Below are positions 9,638-22,481 of a DNA stretch of 64,000 nucleotides, piece after piece. Under the pieces are notes generated by a model that did no database searches, was not told the DNA's origin, and saw only the letters and a list, made by a program, of their open reading frames with translations. Both the position numbers and the translations under genes were made by a program. Source of the DNA: Zychaea mexicana (Eukaryota; Mucoromycota; Mucoromycetes; Mucorales; Lichtheimiaceae); contig NW_026516677.1 of the NCBI RefSeq assembly GCF_025766255.1, positions 124,001 to 188,000 on the forward strand. The letters run 5' to 3'. Positions within the stretch are counted from its first letter, which is position 1; every line of letters begins with the position of its first letter.

Positions 9638-11263
9638 ATGACTGTCCCAAGCATCCCAGTGGTTGATTTTTCTGACTTTGATGCTAGACGCAATGTCATT
9701 GCAGAGCAAGTCTTTAATGCGTGCAAAACGCCGGGCCTCTTTTACATTATCAATCACTCGTTGTCTTCGTCCCAAGTCGCACAAGCTTTTGATCTGGTAA
9801 GATACATATGATATTTTTAAACGCTTAAGCTTTTAAAGTTGATGACACCCTATTATAACTGGTTACTATAGAGTATGGAATTCTTCGAGTTGCCGGCTGA
9901 GAAGAAGGCTGAATATACCAAAGTGGGCGAGTCCTTTGAAGGATACCTCAGTCTTTACAACCAGAGGTATGAACATATTCTTTGTCCTATTCATGCATTT
10001 TTATAATGCGTACAACACAATCATCTTGAACAAAGATATTCATCTGATGATTGATTGTACTTTGTACACTTCAGGTCGGATTACGGAAACAAAGCACAGC
10101 CAGATCATAAGGAGTGAGTACTATAGAAAAAAAGCGGAAACCGCGTTTCAATCAACATGAGGGTTTTGAGCAAAGAAACGTACTATAAACAAAGGGGCTG
10201 ATTATCAACAACACACTATGATATCATAATTATTTTGTAGAGCGTACGACTTCATACCTTTCAGAGACGATAATAACCCTAGTCATCCGATGCCAATCAC
10301 GTTCTTGGAGCATAAAAATGACATTGAGGCGTTCTCGAAGGTGTGCTGATACTGGCACTATTGAGAAAAAGACCATGTTTGCTTGTCACACTCACATATG
10401 CACACTGCTGTAAACAACACACAGGACCTGCACGCCGTGGCTTTGCAAGTATTGGAGTTAATTTCAATGGGACTCAAGGTAGCCTATACTTTACGCTATG
10501 CAACATAAAAAGTACTTTCGGCATCTCTCTTTTCCAATGATTGATATTTATTCTGGTTTGTGCAAAAAAATAGCTCCCCTTTGAACAACAGCAGCCATCC
10601 AGAGATGACGGAGGTACAAGTGATTGGCTAAGTCAGCGGCATCGCTACAGCATGCCCAAAACGCCGGGTGTGCTCCGTCTCCAGCGATATCCACGCGGCG
10701 ATGCAGAGAAACACAAGGATGAGCTCCAGGCTGGCGAGCACACCGATTTTGGAACAATCACCTTGCTTTTACATACGGATGTACCTGGCTTGGAAGTGAA
10801 GTTGAAGGAAAATGGTGAATGGATCTCTGTGCCTCCTCTAAACGGGAATGCTATGATAGGTTCGTATTATCACTTTTCTTTTTTTTGCAGTGACGAAAGC
10901 ACATCGTAAACAGAAGATATTGGGACGGGAAGAAAAGAAAATTAGACACTTTTGTACTAAGGCATTTTGTTGTTTCTAGTCAATGTTGCCGGCATGCTGA
11001 GCTACTGGACGCATGGTCTATTCCATGCCCCTTTCCATCGTGTTGTGTTTACACCAGAGCAAGAGAAAAAGGATCGATATTCTATTGCGTACTTTTTGCA
11101 ACCTGAAAGTGGCGTAAAGTTGACGGATATGCCGAGCCCAGTAATTCCAAAGTTGCGACCCGCTAATGAAGATGTACCACATGATATTATTGCACGGACA
11201 TCCGATGATTACTTGGAATATCGCTATCGAAAGTCTGTCGAAAGACAGAAAGACGACCATTGA
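9638..11263 (+). CDS. 2-oxoglutarate/Fe(II)-dependent dioxygenase (isopenicillin-N-synthase-like)
   Basis: Seven exons (9638-9796, 9872-9966, 10075-10113, 10241-10340, 10425-10478, 10574-10859, 10980-11263) give a 338-residue protein with all phases consistent. The N-terminus has the family opening IPVVDFSDF and a DIOX_N-type region (GLFYIINHSL, then FFELPAEKK). The catalytic core carries the iron ligands HTDFG (H-x-D) and the distal His in HAPFHRVV, and the 2-oxoglutarate-binding RYSIAYF (R-x-S). The enzyme should use Fe(II), O2 and 2-oxoglutarate to hydroxylate or desaturate a small molecule in the cytosol; the substrate is unknown. I used the ATG at 9638 because it directly precedes the conserved IPVVDF. 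It stands alone between repeat-rich DNA and a long spacer. Confidence 0.9.
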
Positions 11264-12567
11264 AAGCGCCATTGGTCGTAGTAGCAGTAACTTAGTAGTA
11301 CAGTCATTTGCGAAATAAAAAAAGGTTGTCTTTGGAATGACTTGTAAGGTCGCGTATGCTCTTATACTTAAATCCGTTTGGATAAGAATGCTATTCAAAT
11401 CGACAAGTCATCTAGATTCCGAGTACAGCATTGATGAATCGGCAACAGAAGCACCACTGCTTAAAATCAGTTGATACGGCATCGCCATCCCCTTACCCAC
11501 AAGGACACACCAATATCTCGTTTACTCTGTTACTTCTCTCTTCTTTCTATCTTTCTGACCTCGTGTTATTTTCTTTATCAGCACATTTATCTGTTTTGGC
11601 ACTATCTTTCCGTTAAAAAGAATGTAGATCTACTTTATCCGCTAACTTTACTTTAGTAGTTTTATCCTGTTGTTTGAGCATCATCACGATGCATCTTCAT
11701 GGGTGACCCAAGAGACAGGAGACATTATCCGATAACGAAACGGGCTCTGTTGGAATCTCTCGACTTATCATTGCTGACAGTCTTCATACAGTGAAATAAG
11801 TGGAAAAAACCATTATTAAAATGCACTGCCATTGTCAGATTTCATAACTGGTTTGAAAATGGTTATGTAGTAGACCTTTCTTAACAAAAAAGCCTCGGAC
11901 GGGCATATATACAGTATGCGCTGTGTTTTTAAGAACGGTGCAATAATACGATAAGCACAACCATAGCTCCTCAGTTGATCTCACCAATATCCACACCACG
12001 TCTTCTAGCTTGTCCTTTCTACAGCTCCCAAGTGATAAGGGACTAATCAGAAATGTCTTTTGCTCTAGTCAACTGCCACCTTAATAATACATTCTTCTGT
12101 TTCCGGATCATATACCGAAATCAGGGACAAAATTTCTTTATTTAGAAAAACAATAGTGTAACAATGCTAAGCTAACGTGCTTTATGCGTGGGGGAGGGAG
12201 TCAAACCTTTCAATTTTCTACAGTTGTTACAATGGTAATATGTACGTGTCTGCATGACAACAGTATAGAACTGAGAAGCATGCATTCAAACGAACTTCCA
12301 TACCGTTTCCGGGGAGGCCTGAAGAACGGTATCATGTATAATAATCAATCGAGAACACAGCAGGTTTTGCTCCGATTTACCGTACTATTTTTCTGTGTTT
12401 GTGTGGAGTGTGCATGTGTGGCTGGGATGATTTCTAAAGATATCTTTCTGCTCACGTATGTTGGCTTCCGACCGTCCGCTTTGCGGCTCTGTGTATTACC
12501 AGGTAAAGGCACCAGAAAACCTTCGCCGTATTTTCATTAAAACTTTCCTTTTCTCTTTCATACATCA
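11264..12567. other. intergenic, no supported gene
   Basis: About 1.3 kb between the oxygenase and the ADAM gene. The largest open frame (12184-12540, +) lacks family features, and I take the last few hundred bases as promoter/leader of the ADAM gene. Confidence 0.5.
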
Positions 12568-15500
12568 ATGACTTTGCGTCGGCGACATTTCAGGTCAGCA
12601 ACGTACCTGCTGTGTCTCGCATTACTATTGCTGCCTTGGGCTCATGGTAATATATTCTGTGCTTATTATTATCTCTATGCCTTTACTGCTCCTGCGTATC
12701 ACTAAGCACCGACTCTTTATGTAACTTTAGCTCACAGCGTTAATAACCGGAAACTTGCAAGAGTTGAAGGATTGCAATCAATTCAGTTGGATATTGCAAC
12801 ACGTCCTGAAAACTTCTTTCGTAAACGCGACTTGACCCCCAATCCCGCATATCAACCGACACATCCTCGAGCTATTGAACATGACGACATTTTACGACTG
12901 TCCGTGTCGGCATTCAACCAGACATTTTACTTGCATATGCATCCCAACGACGAGTTGTTCCATCCCAATGCAGTTATCACCGTCGCTGATAAAGAGGAAC
13001 GAGTACGACCCCACGAATATCGCGTATATCGTGGCTTTGTCGTTGAAGAATCCTATTCTTCAACTCGTTGGCAAGAAGATCAAGCAGGTATATGGCGAGA
13101 CGATTATGCGGCTGAGGATGAGTCAGGTGTTCTTGGCTGGGCACGCATCATGATTCGCAGAGATATCAAGTAAAGAACTATGCATGATTTTGTTGTTGTG
13201 TTGTTGCAGGCAGAGGTTATTTGAAGTGCTAATTGCCCTAATAATAAATTCGATACATACATAAAAATCAATCAGACACGACCTGCCGTATCCAGTATTC
13301 GAAGGGGCATTCCGTACCGGAAATGACATGTACCATATCAAAGCAACCAGCAACTATCAGATGACGAAGCGATCCGATGATGCCGAGCTCGGCGAGCAAC
13401 ACCTTGGTGCTCATATGGTTATTTACCGCGACTCGGATACAGTTTTGACATCATTACTGGATCGACGAGAGAACCAAGATACAACAACGTACATGCCCGC
13501 ATGTGGATTTGATCCACTTGTTCATGGTGGTACTCCAAGAAGCGAACATGGTCTGACGAAGAACATGATGATGAGCGCTCCTCAGCAGCAAAATGCTTTG
13601 GGTGGATTTGCCGATCCATCGAGTTTCAATGCTCTTCAGGGCTTTGATGGAGGGATGCTACGCAAAAGAGCACCACCAGCAGGATGTCCTACCTCAAAGA
13701 AGAGTAAGAGTCTCTCCCATTACATATGATGGTCCCAGGAATTAATTCTTTTACTGAAATTTCACCTTAAACATCATCTATTATGACAGTTGCCTATATT
13801 GGAGCAGGTAAAGAAAGGGATAAAAATGTTGCAGCGTACATGTTTTATGTTTTACTCACACTAAGCAACAATTTCAATGTAATGCAGCGGCTGACTGTAC
13901 CTATGCGAAATATTACCAATCTGCTGACCGCGCTCGAGAGCAGATCATCAACGATTTCAATACTGCTTCGGGTGTCTACGAACGCAGTTTTAATGTCCAA
14001 CTCGGTTTGATCAATATCACCGTCAAGGACAACGCCTGTCCGTCTACTCCGTCTTCCAGCGAAGGGTGGAACCGGGATTGTTCAACTGCGTACACCATCA
14101 CAAACCGACTGAGTGATTTCAGCCAGTGGCGTGGAGGTCTTGGTAACGATGGTGCTAGTTTATGGCATCTTATGACAAGCTGCGCGTACGTGCTTTTTTT
14201 TCTTCCCGTATTCTGTGTGGGTTGTTGTATTGTGATTAGATAGCTGATATTGCGGATGACAAACTAGGTCTGGCATCGAAGTAGGCGTTGCATGGCTCAA
14301 TCAATTGTGCACCACCGATGCTGTAGCCACAACTCAACAAGGTCAACGTGTCTATACCTCCGGAACGGGTGTTTCATCCATCAGTAAGTTAAGCGTTTCC
14401 TGTTTTGTCGTTGTTTTGTGTCATAGGACACCTTGCTTATTGCTTATTCTTAATCGTAACTTGGCGATTTTTTTTCCATTTAATATAAATTTTATTAGCT
14501 CGCGACGAGTGGGCTGTGGTTGCGCATGAAATTGGCCACAACTTTGGTATGTTATTTTTATTTATCTATCTAATGCGACCATAGACTAAATTAAAGTTGT
14601 GAATACGTGCCTATAGGATCGATCCATGATTGTACCCCAGATACCTGTCCTTGCAGTGGGTCATCTTGTCAGTGCTGCCCTCTGAGCTCAACGGAATGTG
14701 ACGCTGGAGGCACTTTTATCATGAACCCATCCAGTAACATATCTACAGACGATTTCAGTCCCTGCACAACCAGCATGATCTGTGAGGCTTTTCCTCAACT
14801 CGGTTCTTGCTTGGAAGGTAATGGATATATAAATAGCGTCGGTTTTTGTTAAGTTCATACTAGATAGCTTTTAATAATGCTGTGTAACTATTAGATCCCG
14901 GTAGCCGTACAATAGCAACCTTGCAAATGTGTGGCAATGGTATCAAAGAAGACGGCGAGGACTGTGATCCAGGAGGAAACAACAGTACCTGCTGTGATGC
15001 TTCTACCTGTAAATTTATCAACAATGCCAAGTGCGAGTAAGTTTTTAGAAGAAAAAAAGGGTGTGGAGATATTTGTCAGATCATATTGGGAACAAAGCTA
15101 ATTTATCACCACGGTTGTCAATCATTAGTGATAGCTCGGATCTCTGTTGCGAAAACTGTCAGCCTCGTCCTAAAGATACTGTATGTCGAGCTGCAGTGTC
15201 TCAATGTGATGTAGAGGAAAAATGCCCGGGTGACTCTGGTGATTGTCCCAAGGATGAGTACAAAACAGACGGTGAATCGTGCGGTGACCATTTGCAATGT
15301 GCCTCTGGCCAATGTACATCGCGTGACCAGCAATGTCGACAGCGTGGCTCAGACATGAATATCTCTAGAGCCTGTGGATCAGCATCTGGATCCTGCCAAA
15401 TGATCTGTGATAACCCCGGTAGTTTCTCGTGTTTGATATTTAACGGCTATTTCATTGACGGTACACCATGTGGTGTTGGCGGTGCTTGCAAGAACCAACA

Positions 15501-16036
15501 ATGCAGTCTGGATAACTTTGGTATGTTGACTACATACACATCAGCAGTTTTGAAAAAAGACAACTGACTAACCCTTTATAATAGGTGATAATGCCAAGAA
15601 CTGGATCGAGAACAATAAGCAGATTGCAATTCCAGTTATTATTGTTGTGGGCTTGTTGGTGTTGTTCTGCATTTTCCGATGCCTGTGCTACGGTTGCTGT
15701 GGTTACGGCGGATATCGAACGCTTAACAACAAGGGTGCCGTCTATGTTAGTACGGCAGCACCACCGCCTTATGCGACCAACCAGCCATACTATGCACATG
15801 GACCTCCACCTCCTCAGCAAGGCGGCGGTTGGGTCAGCCCTGCCCAGTACAATGGCCAATACAGCGTGCCACCTTCTGCACCGCCACCCACGTATACACC
15901 TGGTCCAAACCGCGAGGCATATGAGATGAACCCGCGTGGTGGCAGCACCTCGCCTTCTCCAGCTCCACCACCAGAAGATAGTGGTGGCATTTCTGGACGT
16001 GTGCGTCGTTTTGAAGAACGTATGTCGCCTCGGTAA
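12568..16036 (+). CDS. ADAM-type membrane zinc metalloprotease (adamalysin/reprolysin family)
   Basis: Eleven exons give about 870 residues: 12568-12646, 12731-13169, 13276-13703, 13790-13807, 13888-14185, 14268-14383, 14499-14546, 14617-14817, 14895-15036, about 15129-15520 and 15585-16036. Order: a signal peptide (LLCLALLLLPWAHA), a prodomain (LRLSVSAFNQTFYLHMHPN, then FEGAFRTGNDMYHIK), a basic LRKRAPP that may be the furin/kexin site, and the metalloprotease domain with the zinc motif HEIGHNFGSIHD (H-E-x-x-H-x-x-G-x-x-H) plus the Met-turn FIMNPSS. Then come a Cys-rich disintegrin-like domain (CGNGIKEDGEDCDPG, CCDASTCKF), a single transmembrane helix (IPVIIVVGLLVLFCIF) and a Pro-rich cytosolic tail. 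Zinc and catalytic Glu are intact, so it should be an active ectodomain sheddase-like protease. The exon 10 acceptor could be 15129 or 15135, both in frame. Confidence 0.92.
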
Positions 16037-16430
16037 AACCGAAAGCGAAAGTGAATTTACAACCAAACAAACAATACCATCTTGTATCTTGTATTATAAC
16101 ACATCTCTTTCTTTTTTTTGCAACAACAGAGACAACAAATACATGAGATTGTTATCTTATTTTATTTGCAGATTCTGAAGAAAAGGAACAAGTTCTACGT
16201 CTATATGGTACACATTTTTTCCGAAAGAGTTGAAGTTGAGAAGGAAGAGTGGGAATTGAAGTTAGAGTAGTGAATATAGCGAAATTAAGAAGTATCTTTG
16301 TGTGTGTGTGTGTGTGAAAGGAGTAGGGGGGAAATTTTGAAATAATTCTGAGCTAGTGATTTTTTATGTACAAAAGTGTGCGGTTTGTGTGGTATGTCTT
16401 TGCTGTTGATATACCCAAATTATATTGTAT
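16037..16430. repeat. spacer with (GT)n microsatellite
   Basis: Convergent 3' ends of the ADAM and grpE genes. It contains a short TG/GT run at about 16297-16315 and purine-rich sequence. No gene. Confidence 0.6.
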
Positions 16431-17307
16431 TTACTGCGATTCGGCCACGACACCAACCTGAGCAGGACGCAAAACACGGCCCTTCAAGGTGTAGCCCATC
16501 TTTTGCACGACAAAGACTGTGCCAGCATCCTTGCCAGGCATGGGGGTCTGGAACAGAGCCTGGTGTTTGTTAGGATCGAAAGCTTGGCCCTCGGGGTTAT
16601 CCTGCTCGACACCATGGCGTTTCAATGCCTTGACCAACTCGGTCTCGGTCATCGACACACCGGTATACAAGTTGGTCAATTGGTCAGCCAGCTTCTCGGT
16701 ATCCTTGGCCAACTCGGATTCGAGAGTGGCCTGTTTGGAGCGCAAGTCTTCGGGAACAGCAGTCAAGGCCATGCCCAGAATATCGACGGTATCCAACAAG
16801 TCCTTGGCAAACTTTTGAATGGCAAACTCGCGAGCACTTTCCATTTCTTTGCGGGTGCGTTCACGAAGGTTTTCTTGATCGGCTAAGCAGCGGATATACG
16901 CGTCCTGGGAGTTCAATCGGTTATTCGTTAGTTTCACAGTTGTTGTCAAAATTATATAAAGGACCCGTTGCACACATATACAAGCACATAATCCCCCCCT
17001 CTCTCTCTCCGTGCGTTTTCCACACATTTGCTCTCATTAAAGCACTTTAATCACCAAGTAGTCTATTTACCTGAAGCTCAGCAATTTTCTTGTCCTTCTC
17101 AGCCAACTGCTTAGCAGCATCATTCTCTTCTGCTGCGGGCTTGTCATTTTCGGCGGCTGGCTGTTGCTCTTGCTTCTTTTCTTCATCGTTGCTGTTTTCG
17201 GTAGCATAAGCACGGCGAAGGGCAATAGGCGTGGCTACTCGAGAAAAGTTGACGGCAGCGGATTGCCGTGCGGAAGCAACAGCAGCATTACGAACAATGG
17301 AGAGCAT
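16431..17307 (-). CDS. mge1: mitochondrial GrpE, nucleotide-exchange factor of Hsp70
   Basis: Two exons (17071-17307 and 16431-16904) give 236 residues. The N-terminus is an Arg/Ser/Ala-rich mitochondrial presequence (MLSIVRNAAVASARQ, cleavage probably near RRAYATEN), followed by an acidic linker and a long coiled coil (AKQLAEKDKKIAELQ). The second exon carries the GrpE core: LADQENLRERTRKE, FAKDLLDTVDILGMAL and the C-terminal beta region HQALFQTP, FVVQKMGYTLKGRVLRPAQVGV, all diagnostic. It should release ADP from matrix Hsp70 (Ssc1) during protein import and folding. Length matches fungal Mge1. Start and stop are unambiguous. Confidence 0.96.
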
Positions 17308-18647
17308 GTTTATATGTATTTAAAGTTGTGGAAGAGGGGGAGAGGGAAAATTGTTATACCTGCAATTTCAAGCCCGGCAAGATGAGAAAAACAGAAACAA
17401 ACGTCACGTTTTCGGCGCTAACTGCTTTTCATAGTCGCAGACAGACGTTTTTTACTTGACAGTTGGTTTTAAACAATTTTGAACCGTAAGCTTTTCCTTC
17501 CATCCATACCTTGCGTATAGGGACAAGAGACGTTAATATATTTTCTAAGATGAACCGCCACTGGAATTAGTCCGTGACAAAAAATATTGCTAATGTATCT
17601 ATAATTGGCTCCGAAACACCAATATAATGACCACTATCTATTGCTCTCTATATTCATAGTTTGGTAAACATGTACTCTGTCCGTGTCACTATATACAAAT
17701 GACGCTTGCACTGAGTCGGGAACAAGGGCCAGGCAATCTTGAGCCAGCGCTGCCTTTTGAATGGAATTAATGTATGGGATGACGAATGCGAGATAGAAGA
17801 ATTGGACGGCTTTGTCAAAAGTATCTCTTGTGATCCGTATCGTGTGGTCACCGAAATTGATGTTGATAGTAGTAATGGGGCGCGTTATCCTACAGCATTG
17901 ACTAAAACAACCAGTTTTTGACTGATAACGCACATAATAATAAGGCTTTTGATATGAATGAAAAAATATGGAGGATAAAAAGTAAAGCAGCAGTAGAAAG
18001 GTGTACGCTACAATTGGCCGCATCATCATCCCGTCCAATACATTGATAATTCCCTACAACTTAATAATAATCTTTTGAAGTAAGCTTCTTCGCCCTGTCT
18101 ATCCTTTCTTTATATCCAGCCTACAATTCAGCCTACAATTCAAACTAAAAACTACAGAGGAGTTTTAGCAAGATAATATCATCTTTCAGACCGGAGTACA
18201 GTATGGTTGAGGGTATGACATACTTTTTGTATGTAATGCATACAAATTCTAATCGATCAGAGCCATCGAGTAAGCAAAACAGTATATGCCGTATATCTGA
18301 AACTTGGTGACTGGACATTTCCCACCAATTTTTATGCCATGTTCAGCACTTCTTGTGATTTTAGAACTAAGGCGAGCTTCTGAAACCAGGGTCGGTCTTG
18401 AAGCAATCTCGCGTTTGTTACGACCGCAACCTTCGCAACTTCACCGGTTGCGACTTTCATTTTAGCGTCTAATTTGCCAAATAAGTTAATGCAGACAAAA
18501 CTATAGCCATTAGCAAACGGAACTGTCCATACGTCTTTGTTTTCTTATGACTATAAAAGCAATACATGTTGCGTATTAATGTGAAGTATGTATTTATTGC
18601 TTGTAATGTATGTATGATAGATTAATCAGGTGCTATTACTACTACTG
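17308..18647. other. intergenic, no supported gene
   Basis: About 1.3 kb. Opposing open frames at 17634-18038 (-) and 17739-17921 (+) overlap each other and match nothing I recognise. The first bases serve as the GrpE promoter. Confidence 0.45.
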
Positions 18648-19636
18648 CTACCAAGCGGTTGCGCCACCATGAACCAGAATCTCAGTTCCCGTGCAAAAGG
18701 ACGACGCCTCCGATGCCAAAAACACAACGGTCCCTTTTAATTCGTGTGGTGTCCCGACGCGACCAAGTGGAGATTTTGCTTTCCAGGTTTTCACCATATT
18801 CTCCCCGCCTGTGCCACAATCAGCGATCAGCTTGTTTGTCATTTCCGTCGCAAAGTAGCCAGGGGAGATGGTGGTTACACGAATGTTGTGTGGTCCCCAC
18901 TCGCAAGCCAAACATCTTGACAATTGCAGTACGGCCGCCTTAGTCGCATTATATGGTGCATGGAATTGCGGAGTGTTGAAGATATGAGCCGACATTGATG
19001 CCACCGTGACAATTGATCCACCTCGTCCAGCATCAATCATGTGTCTATCAGGTTTCATAACAAAATTTGTATACACGTTAGCGCTCTCTCACATTTATGA
19101 CACTGATACTATATACGAATCTCTCAAATTCTTACTTGGCGGCTTGCTGCATACAGAAGAATGTACCAGTGACATTGATATCGAAGATCTTGCGCACATC
19201 CTTGCCCGTAAACTCGAATGCTTTACCGTTCTTATTGATGCCAGCGGCGGTAACCAGTACATCAATTTGGCCATGGTGCTCGACAATCTTTTGAAACACG
19301 GACGCGACCTGATCCTCATCGGCTACATCGCATCCCCAACCACTTGCTTTGACCTTGCAATCAGCTGCTACGATTTCAGCAGAGTTTACTGCCATATCAC
19401 TAAGAATATCAATGCATGCTACATCCGCACCGGCTTCAGCCAACGCGAGCATCATTTCGTATCCAAGACCGCGGGCACCTCCGGTCACTAAACAAAGCAT
19501 TAACTTACGATGAGCGTTTGTTTATTAATCAGTTCGCGATTTTGGCATCACTTAATTCTGCCAAATACTTACCAACTGCAACCTTTCCTTTAAGAGACAT
19601 TAGGTCAAAGACATTGGGCGATTTTGTGGCAGTCAT
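18648..19636 (-). CDS. short-chain dehydrogenase/reductase (sorbitol/mannitol dehydrogenase-like)
   Basis: Three exons (19573-19636, 19136-19487, 18648-19044) give 270 residues with consistent phases. It has a classical SDR layout: cofactor motif TGGARGLG after GKVAVV, the DVA strand motif (CDVADEDQV), VTAAG in place of NNAG, catalytic Ser in SMSAH, and Y-x-x-x-K in YNATKAAV, then SPGYFATEMT and GTEILVHGG near the end. The opening FDLMSLKGKVAVVTG and overall length resemble the fungal Sou1/mannitol dehydrogenase group, NADP(H)-dependent reductases of keto-sugars in the cytosol. The exact polyol substrate is inferred from this resemblance only. No neighbouring gene of the same pathway is present. 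Confidence 0.9.
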
Positions 19637-21852
19637 CGTGATAAAGTTATTTTGTTGATGTGATAAAAAAAGAAAGGGGGAAAAAACTATACAGTGAGAA
19701 GGAAAAGAGTCAAAAGGGTCAATACTATTTATAATATTTATAATGCTGCAGGTTTTAAGCAGTAGCGCATAGTACTACTGTAGTAACGGATCAACCTATA
19801 ACAACATGTACCCGAAGCACGAAATACAGTAAAAAGCTTTTCCGATCCTTTCATTATGTACACGATGCTGTATAGCAATTAAACCATTCTTAAAGTCTGT
19901 ACATGTCTTGTGAATTGTCTTACAACCATTTTCACAATGCAAAAACCAACAATTTCTAAATTAAAGATATATATGATATCTTCTATTTTTGCCATCTTTG
20001 TCTTTTACTCTTCTCTTCAGCATTAAGCGCAAAAGGACTTATACTGTTTGCATAGGTTGTATCATAGAAAGTGTAATTGATACTTTTTAAAGTGAGGAGA
20101 GCACTCAGCGATATGTGAGCGCAGTCTCGACCATCATCATCTCCGTATAATTGCATTAAGATTAACTATACTTCCGGTATCTGGCCCCAGAAGGTTAATA
20201 CTATTATATACATACTCAGAGAAGATTCTGCAGGTTCCGACTACCGTACTAGTACTGGTACATGCTGAAATTGACGCGCTACCATACGAGTTGGTGCGTG
20301 ATAGAGAATGCTCGGATGGTGAGCAAATAATCACACTAGCTACTTTGTCATAAATCACTGAAATACATTGGCCAACTATCGTCATTACATGCTTGTACCA
20401 TGAGTGATATGTGTAAATGATACATTTTTCAAGAGGAAGGTTTTTAAACTTGATCATCAAGTGGGATGGGTTTGTATTATTAACAAGCCTACTTCGATGC
20501 AGAAATCCTCTCACGTTCTCCACAATCTGCGATAAAAAATAAAGTTTCTGACTTTTTCGCATGAATCGAATTCCACGGAATCATTAAAACCCTTTCACAA
20601 GGTTTCCTCTCCTGCCTAAACTACTTCCGTGGAGACATGAAAACCCGTGCATCTAATCAGAATTAAAGAACTCGAGAAATCAAGGTCTTTTTAAAAATGA
20701 AGCTAATAGTGGCCCTATGAGATTGTTTTCCGATGTCAACTTTGTTGACGGTTAAACTTGCTACCAGGGGGCATGATGGTGGGGAGACGCCGGACAACTC
20801 GTCGCTATAGAGGGTACACGCTACGTTTGCCATATAGTGATGATAAAAGGTTTTAGAAAGGGAAACCTGACCATCCAAGCCGGGACTGAAGTTTCACCGA
20901 CAAGCGATGCGTTGTTACTGTTCTACAGGTATGTCGGTTGGAATAGCTGACAGGAGTTGTTATGTTGTTTAAATTGTGATTGGCTTTGGCGCGTATAGCA
21001 TCTGATAGCTGGGTTGCTGTGCGTGTTGCAACATTGCAGCAGAGGTGAAGTACTCGATGGATAAAGGAGAAAGGCGTTAGCTGACAATTAGTTGTCGCAG
21101 TTGTTGTTGTCGTTGTTGTCAATGGAGCCACCGTGAATGCAGTTATCAAAATATACCCTATGATTTATTTAGTCATACATGTAGTTTCCCCCTTGATAAT
21201 TTCTCCCATCACACTTTTCTGTTTTTCCTCACCTCTTTTTCGCAATTTGATATTATGTGGCATTTGAGAAGTATGTACCCTGCTTCTAGCTTTCTGCAAA
21301 ATGATCATGTTACTGAATAAAAACCTACAGCTAAAAGGACGTAGTAAAAACGTCAACATTTTGAAACAAAGAAGAACGTTTGGCAGAACTACCCTTCTGT
21401 ACTAGTAATGCTGTGACTGAAGCTTACAACCCCCTTCTCAATACAATAAACTCGTCCTTCTGCTATATGTCGTGGAATTCTGCTTTGTAGTCTTAGTAAA
21501 GACAAAAGTCGAGAGGGTTTGGCCTTTTGATGCCACATATCCTATATTTAAATTAGTAATGATCATTAACGAATCGAGTTGTTTTACATATCAATTATTC
21601 AGATATATGTTTTAGTACTGTATTACATATAACAGTTATCTGTGATTTGCTACTTTAGACGAGCGTCGTTATGACTACATACTGCTAGCAGGCGTATATG
21701 GTCTCTGTCAGTGATCCTTATTGGATATGGTCGTCAGTAAATCTTGCTTGTTGTTGCTGGTGTTAAAAATGTAATTACTGTGTATGTTCGCCATACAATA
21801 TGTCTTTTGTAGTGTCTTTACTATTTAATGCGTTTGTTGTACTGTACATCGT
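19637..21852. other. intergenic, no supported gene
   Basis: About 2.2 kb of AT-rich DNA. Open frames of up to 141 codons (for example 20137-20562, -) have neither recognisable motifs nor splice continuity. Confidence 0.45.
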
Positions 21853-22231
21853 CCCCTGTTACAATGGAAACATTGTATACCATAACCACCGTCGCCCGAC
21901 ACGAGCCATCGAAATATTATCGCCACAGAAATCAAAGTCACTAGAAGGCAAAGTAAGTGTATTTTTGTTAACTTTATATAGCTCTTATGATAACAAGCTA
22001 ACCATTTATTGTGTTCTTTTATTTTATTTTGTAGCTTTTATCACTGTGCAAAAACTATTCATCTCTGCTAGTAGTAGGACTACTACTGTCACCTCCACCG
22101 CCCTTACTATTGCGTACATGCTATCGACAGCAGCCGTATAGCTTATCCTTTTGGATAGACCTATCCGGAACATATTCTTACAAGGTGCATTATATTGACC
22201 CAGATCCCGTCAAGCACTTTGACAGCGACTT
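21853..22231 (+). pseudogene. decayed copy of the 3' end of the NIPA transporter gene (intron retained)
   Basis: This segment aligns collinearly with 42715-43055 in the intact NIPA-like gene. Shared blocks include ATCGCCACAGAAA, GGCAAAGTAAGTGTA (exon end plus the intron's 5' splice site), an equivalent intron ending in TAG, and GATAGACCTAT followed by the CAAGGTG and CCAGATCCCG blocks. Base changes and small indels have broken the frame. Because the intron is present, the copy arose from genomic DNA and not from an mRNA. Only the cytosolic-tail portion of the gene was duplicated, and no transporter domain is present. Confidence 0.75.
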
Positions 22232-22481
22232 CAAACCACGTAATTTAATATCAAACAGTCATAGAACTTTAAAAGTATAATATGATAAACAGAAAGTTAA
22301 GTAGTAGTATTGATATATATATCAATACAATAGAGCTTTATACTCTTTAGCTAATGTGTTATCTGTAGAAAAAGATCACAGAATACATAATTTACATGCA
22401 TATAAATGATAGAGTAATCGTTTGCTTTATAATCACAGTAAATGAAGCATTTAAAGTACGTAGGAGGTGGATCGTCTATCA

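Noticed and set aside
12184..12540. 118-codon ORF upstream of the ADAM gene
   Set aside because: No family match, odd composition, and it lies where the promoter and leader of the ADAM gene should be.
15530..16066. 178-codon minus-strand ORF rich in Arg and Trp
   Set aside because: Complement of the Pro/Gly-rich cytosolic tail of the ADAM protease; no independent signals.
17634..18038. 134-codon minus-strand ORF with an N-terminal hydrophobic run
   Set aside because: Overlaps an opposite-strand frame and shows no recognisable domain; neither could be preferred.
20137..20562. 141-codon minus-strand ORF
   Set aside because: No motif, no splice partners, composition like translated AT-rich spacer.
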